Source: Oscillospiraceae bacterium (GTDB taxonomy: Bacteria > Bacillota > Clostridia > Oscillospirales > Acutalibacteraceae). From it: a stretch of 64,000 nt of DNA. The position numbers and the translations under genes were made by a program. Positions 61,781-64,000 of the stretch are shown one piece after another. The stretch spans positions 20,295-84,294 of the forward strand of contig JAKVJJ010000004.1 of NCBI GenBank assembly GCA_022487055.1, written 5' to 3'. The notes beneath the pieces are model-generated. The model saw only the letters and a list, made by a program, of their open reading frames with translations, searched no databases and was not told where the DNA came from. The stretch's first letter is position 1. Every line of letters begins with the position of its first letter.

Positions 61781-62215
61781 TTATTCATTATCGGAAGGTT
61801 TCTCTGAGCCAGAGTTCCAAAACGCTTCTCCTCGTGAAGATCTGCGCTGCGTAGTATCGATGATGTGGTTAATGAGTCTATTCCGATCTTTCCACTTCAT
61901 TGCCAGCTTTGCAGTATCCATACCATTTTCTGCAATAACATCTTTTAGTTCCTCTATATCCAAAGCCTCAAGCGCTGTCTTTAAAACTTCGACTCCTTGC
62001 TCAAGCAAAACAAACGGATTGACTTTAGCAGGCTCGCGTCGATTACCCCTTTTAGGTTTAGTATTGGTAGTTTCATGTTTGGAGAAGTTCAACTTAATTA
62101 TGCTTTCTTCAAATATTAAACCCATGCGGCTTGCAAACTCATTATTATTCGTAATCTCTTCTGCTATGCAAGCACTGATTTTTTTCCAAAGTGCAAGAAC
62201 TGTCTTTTTGTCCAT
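61781..62215 (-). CDS. Hypothetical ParA-partner protein
   Basis: 144 residues, mostly helical and charged, beginning MDKKTVLALWKKISACIAEE, with a basic middle (KPKRGNRREPAK) and a C-terminal half that contains LEQGVEVLKTALEALDIEEL. I do not recognise a family. It starts three bases after the ParA stop, so it is co-transcribed with it. In that position a ParB-like adaptor or DNA-binding partner is expected, but no ParB motif is visible. The gene is AT-rich, unlike the chromosomal genes to its left. Confidence 0.65.
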   Translation of the reverse strand: MDKKTVLALWKKISACIAEEITNNNEFASRMGLIFEESIIKLNFSKHETTNTKPKRGNRREPAKVNPFVLLEQGVEVLKTALEALDIEELKDVIAENGMDTAKLAMKWKDRNRLINHIIDTTQRRSSRGEAFWNSGSEKPSDNE

Positions 62216-62218
62216 AGG

Positions 62219-63274
62219 TTATACCCCTTCCGTTAGCCTCATGAATTCTTCCGTAAACTCTATGAGGGAGTTAGATTGACCTTGGTATCCCCATTTCTGT
62301 CTAAGAGTGCTGTATTGCTGATATTCAGCTGCTTCTGCTATTTGAGCGCTCTCTGAAAAGTATGCATCAAAGACCAGAGGATAGAGCAGCTTCGACTCTC
62401 CCATTGGTTTACCTGCGTCATTACGCATTTTATTCATGGTTCTTGTATGAATAGCAGCTTGCCCGCGCACTTTTGTAGCAACTATACCTATCGGGATGAT
62501 CTCATCCTCGATTTCTTCTGAGAATTCTGCTACACGAGTAACGATCTGCGGAATGCCATACGTCGACATAACATCCGGTATCGTTGGAATAATGTAGCCA
62601 TCTGAAATACGAAGGCCATTAAGTGTAATGTATCCGAGATTTGGTGGGCAGTCTATCAAAACATAGTCATAATCGTCAACAATATCCTTTATGCCTCTAC
62701 GAAGAATATTAACCGGATTACGCGTCTGATATTTCCCAGCGGGCATCGTTATCAAGCGATCCTGTAAGTCAATTAGTTTCAAACTTGACGGTAACAAATC
62801 AACTGATTTTACTTCGCTAACATTTCCCACAGATTTTTGAAGGGTTTTTGAGAGATTAAAATTGCTACTATCTTCAATTGCATCCTCAAACAATGTAGCG
62901 AGTGTATAACCTCCTTGGTTAAGGGCAAACCACTTTTCCTCACCGATAAGCATTGTTGTGGCATTGGTCTGTGGATCTAAGTCAATGACTAAGACATGCT
63001 TATTAAAGGCCCCTGAAAGCGCCTGCGCAAGACCAACCGTTGTCGTAGTCTTTGCTACACCACCTTTAAGATTAATTGAAGAAATTACTGTTGCCGCCAT
63101 TTTGTTTCTCCTCCTATACCATTTTTTTACATGATCAGCTTGAAACACCGGGCCTGATTTCAGTATCGCGACGGGTTTAGGGAAATCTTCTGATCGACTT
63201 CTCCAATTTGTAACGGCAGCCGAACTAACATCAAACATCTTTGCAATTTCGGCTATGCCAACTAATTCAGCCAT
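62219..63274 (-). CDS. ParA-type partition ATPase with N-terminal DNA-binding domain
   Basis: 351 residues. The first 55 form a small helix-turn-helix module (IAEIAKMFDVSSAAVTNWRS, then VFQADHVKKWYRRRNK) like those of excisionase/MerR-type or P1-like ParA proteins. The ATPase follows: deviant Walker A SINLKGGVAKTTTTVGLAQA, switch LVIDLDPQTNATTML, Walker B DYVLIDCPPNLGYITLNG and IGIVATKVRGQAAIHT. Such proteins maintain plasmids or integrated mobile elements and often repress their own promoter through the N-terminal domain. The promoter here lies within a 46-base symmetric site. GGAGGGGG precedes the start. Confidence 0.9.
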   Translation of the reverse strand: MAELVGIAEIAKMFDVSSAAVTNWRSRSEDFPKPVAILKSGPVFQADHVKKWYRRRNKMAATVISSINLKGGVAKTTTTVGLAQALSGAFNKHVLVIDLDPQTNATTMLIGEEKWFALNQGGYTLATLFEDAIEDSSNFNLSKTLQKSVGNVSEVKSVDLLPSSLKLIDLQDRLITMPAGKYQTRNPVNILRRGIKDIVDDYDYVLIDCPPNLGYITLNGLRISDGYIIPTIPDVMSTYGIPQIVTRVAEFSEEIEDEIIPIGIVATKVRGQAAIHTRTMNKMRNDAGKPMGESKLLYPLVFDAYFSESAQIAEAAEYQQYSTLRQKWGYQGQSNSLIEFTEEFMRLTEGV

Positions 63275-63290
63275 AATCCCCCTCCTTCTT

Positions 63291-63336
63291 GTTTACGTTA
63301 TACACAGTATATCACAGTGTTGTGTACGGTGTAAAC
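63291..63336. promoter_or_regulatory. Palindromic operator-promoter of the ParA gene
   Basis: GTTTAC-4-TACACA-14-TGTGTA-4-GTAAAC is a perfectly symmetric nested repeat. It contains the minus-strand promoter TTTACA (63330-63335), an 18-base spacer and TATACT (63306-63311). It is the probable autoregulatory site for the ParA N-terminal domain. Confidence 0.7.
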
Positions 63337-63402
63337 AGTTTAGTTAAAAATAATTGGAAATATTTTTTTGCCCTCAGCCGATACATATCATAAGTATACC
63401 AG

Positions 63403-63456
63403 TCCGAAATGACGGTGGATGTAAATTAATAAGGATAAAAAAGCAAGGCGCCCTAC
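63403..63456 (+). repeat. Recombinase 3'-end repeat, copy 2
   Basis: TGACGGTGGATGTAAAT (63410-63426) followed by TAATAAGGATAAAAAAGCAAGGCGCCCTACG, an imperfect copy of the sequence at 61676-61731. No recombinase coding sequence precedes it, so only the 3' end of a second recombinase, or a site duplication, is present. Confidence 0.7.
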
Positions 63457-63544
63457 GCATATTAAACCAGCCTGTGTGAAAACACAGTAATATTGCAGCT
63501 AAAATAAGCGGTTCCGCTTCCATATGTTGCTCAATAAGCAGAAT

Positions 63545-63585
63545 AGGGGATAATGTGGGGAGAATTACCCCTGCATTATCCCTAC
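63545..63585. repeat. Inverted repeat at the end of the transposase gene
   Basis: TAGGGGATAATG...GGGG and CCCC...CATTATCCCTA form a long near-perfect hairpin whose loop contains the transposase stop codon. It may be the terminator of the element, since there is no T tract for simple terminator action outward. Confidence 0.55.
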
Positions 63586-64000
63586 TAATTGCCTTGTCCC
63601 GACAATATTGATAGCTCGTTTCATGTTATAGACTAAAAAATGCAATAAGGATTCAGTCCTTACATTTTCTGTCCTTCTGGTCAGAAAATATGAGAACCCC
63701 ATAGCTCTTTTGACTGTTCCCCAAGGATGTTCTACCGTTTGCTTCCGTATTTTATACATATCAGCGAACTGCTTGGTTCTCTTGTCAACTCCATCGGCTA
63801 TACGTTGGAATGGTCTGTCCTGTATTGTTCTTCCTTTTTTACCGTTACTGCATTTCTCCCTTACGGGGCAATGAGAGCACGCTTCATAGTTTTGATACCG
63901 TTTGACGTCCGTTTCCTGTGTGTATTCCTTTCTGTGATGATACGCCTTTAGCAAATGGCCCTGCGGGCAGATATATCCGTCTTGGGTTGCGTCATATCTG
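63565..64000 (-). mobile_element. IS1182-type transposase, C-terminal part, continues beyond window
   Basis: The frame is open from the stop at 63565 to the window end; the track shows only the part after an internal TTG. The visible 145 residues contain DGYICPQGHLLKAYHHRK, the Cys cluster YEACSHCPVREKCSN, and KQTVEHPWGTVKRAMGF with the late catalytic Glu, followed by FLVYNMKRAINI. This is the typical end of IS1182-family DDE transposases. The 5' part and the left end of the element lie outside. Confidence 0.85.

Noticed and set aside
1-64000. tRNA, rRNA genes and CRISPR arrays
   Set aside because: I looked in the intergenic regions for GGTTCGAATCC-type T arms, CCA-like ends and regularly spaced repeats and saw none. 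A tool run could still reveal a divergent tRNA.

Overview
The window looks like a chromosome segment of an anaerobic, spore-forming member of the Clostridia, most likely an Oscillospiraceae/Ruminococcaceae-type fermenter. This is inferred from gene content, not from a marker gene. The supporting genes are SpoIID, a dimeric pyruvate:ferredoxin oxidoreductase, a cofactor-independent phosphoglycerate mutase, many plant-polysaccharide enzymes with ABC importers, and AGGAGG-type ribosome binding sites with near-consensus SigA promoters. No rRNA, tRNA or CRISPR array was seen.

Layout. 1-5.4 kb: a truncated membrane protein, citrate synthase, SpoIID and an orphan oligopeptide-binding lipoprotein. 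5.7-8.7 kb: a large exported Thr/Ala-rich surface protein with S-layer character, driven by a consensus promoter and a leader that contains a terminator-like hairpin. 8.8-11.7 kb: a coupled pair of unknown function, a metallo-beta-lactamase-fold protein with a Cys-rich tail and a MORN-repeat protein. 12.2-16.8 kb: trmL and the glycolytic run pgk-tpiA-gpmI. 16.9-22.4 kb: GH51 arabinofuranosidase, CYTH protein, M19 dipeptidase, QueT transporter behind a structured leader, and a CNNM/HlyC-type membrane protein. 22.7-26.3 kb: the pyruvate:ferredoxin oxidoreductase. 26.6-35.9 kb: HtrA protease, a two-gene AmmeMemoRadiSam operon with a Memo-AMMECR1 fusion, M18 aminopeptidase, and small envelope or unknown genes including a leaderless GH25 lysozyme.

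36.2-43.0 kb is the most unusual part. A membrane sulfatase/LTA-synthase-type protein, a small exported protein, a signal peptidase I and a YidC insertase fused to a CDP-glycerol glycerophosphotransferase-type domain form one + strand operon. Facing it is a nucleotidyltransferase fused to a PLP-dependent aminotransferase/decarboxylase. Together they look like an undescribed surface-glycopolymer assembly and decoration module. Next to it lies an AbrB regulator followed by an ABC-transporter deletion scar, in which the start of the ATPase is joined out of frame to the end of the permease.

43.9-58.2 kb holds two hemicellulose/arabinan utilisation loci. The first is SBP-permease-permease-LacI-GH127, with two LacI-like operators around a consensus promoter. 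The second is SBP-permease-permease diverging from a GH3 enzyme, with an AraC regulator alongside. A trans-aconitate methyltransferase-like gene lies between them.

58.3-64 kb is a decaying mobile region. It has a frameshifted LlaJI-type restriction endonuclease and Vsr gene, a zinc-finger gene and a serine recombinase that abut head to head and both appear 5'-truncated, a ParA-like/hypothetical pair under a large palindromic operator, a second copy of the recombinase 3' end, and an IS1182-type transposase running off the window. All the single-base frameshifts recognised in the window fall in this region.
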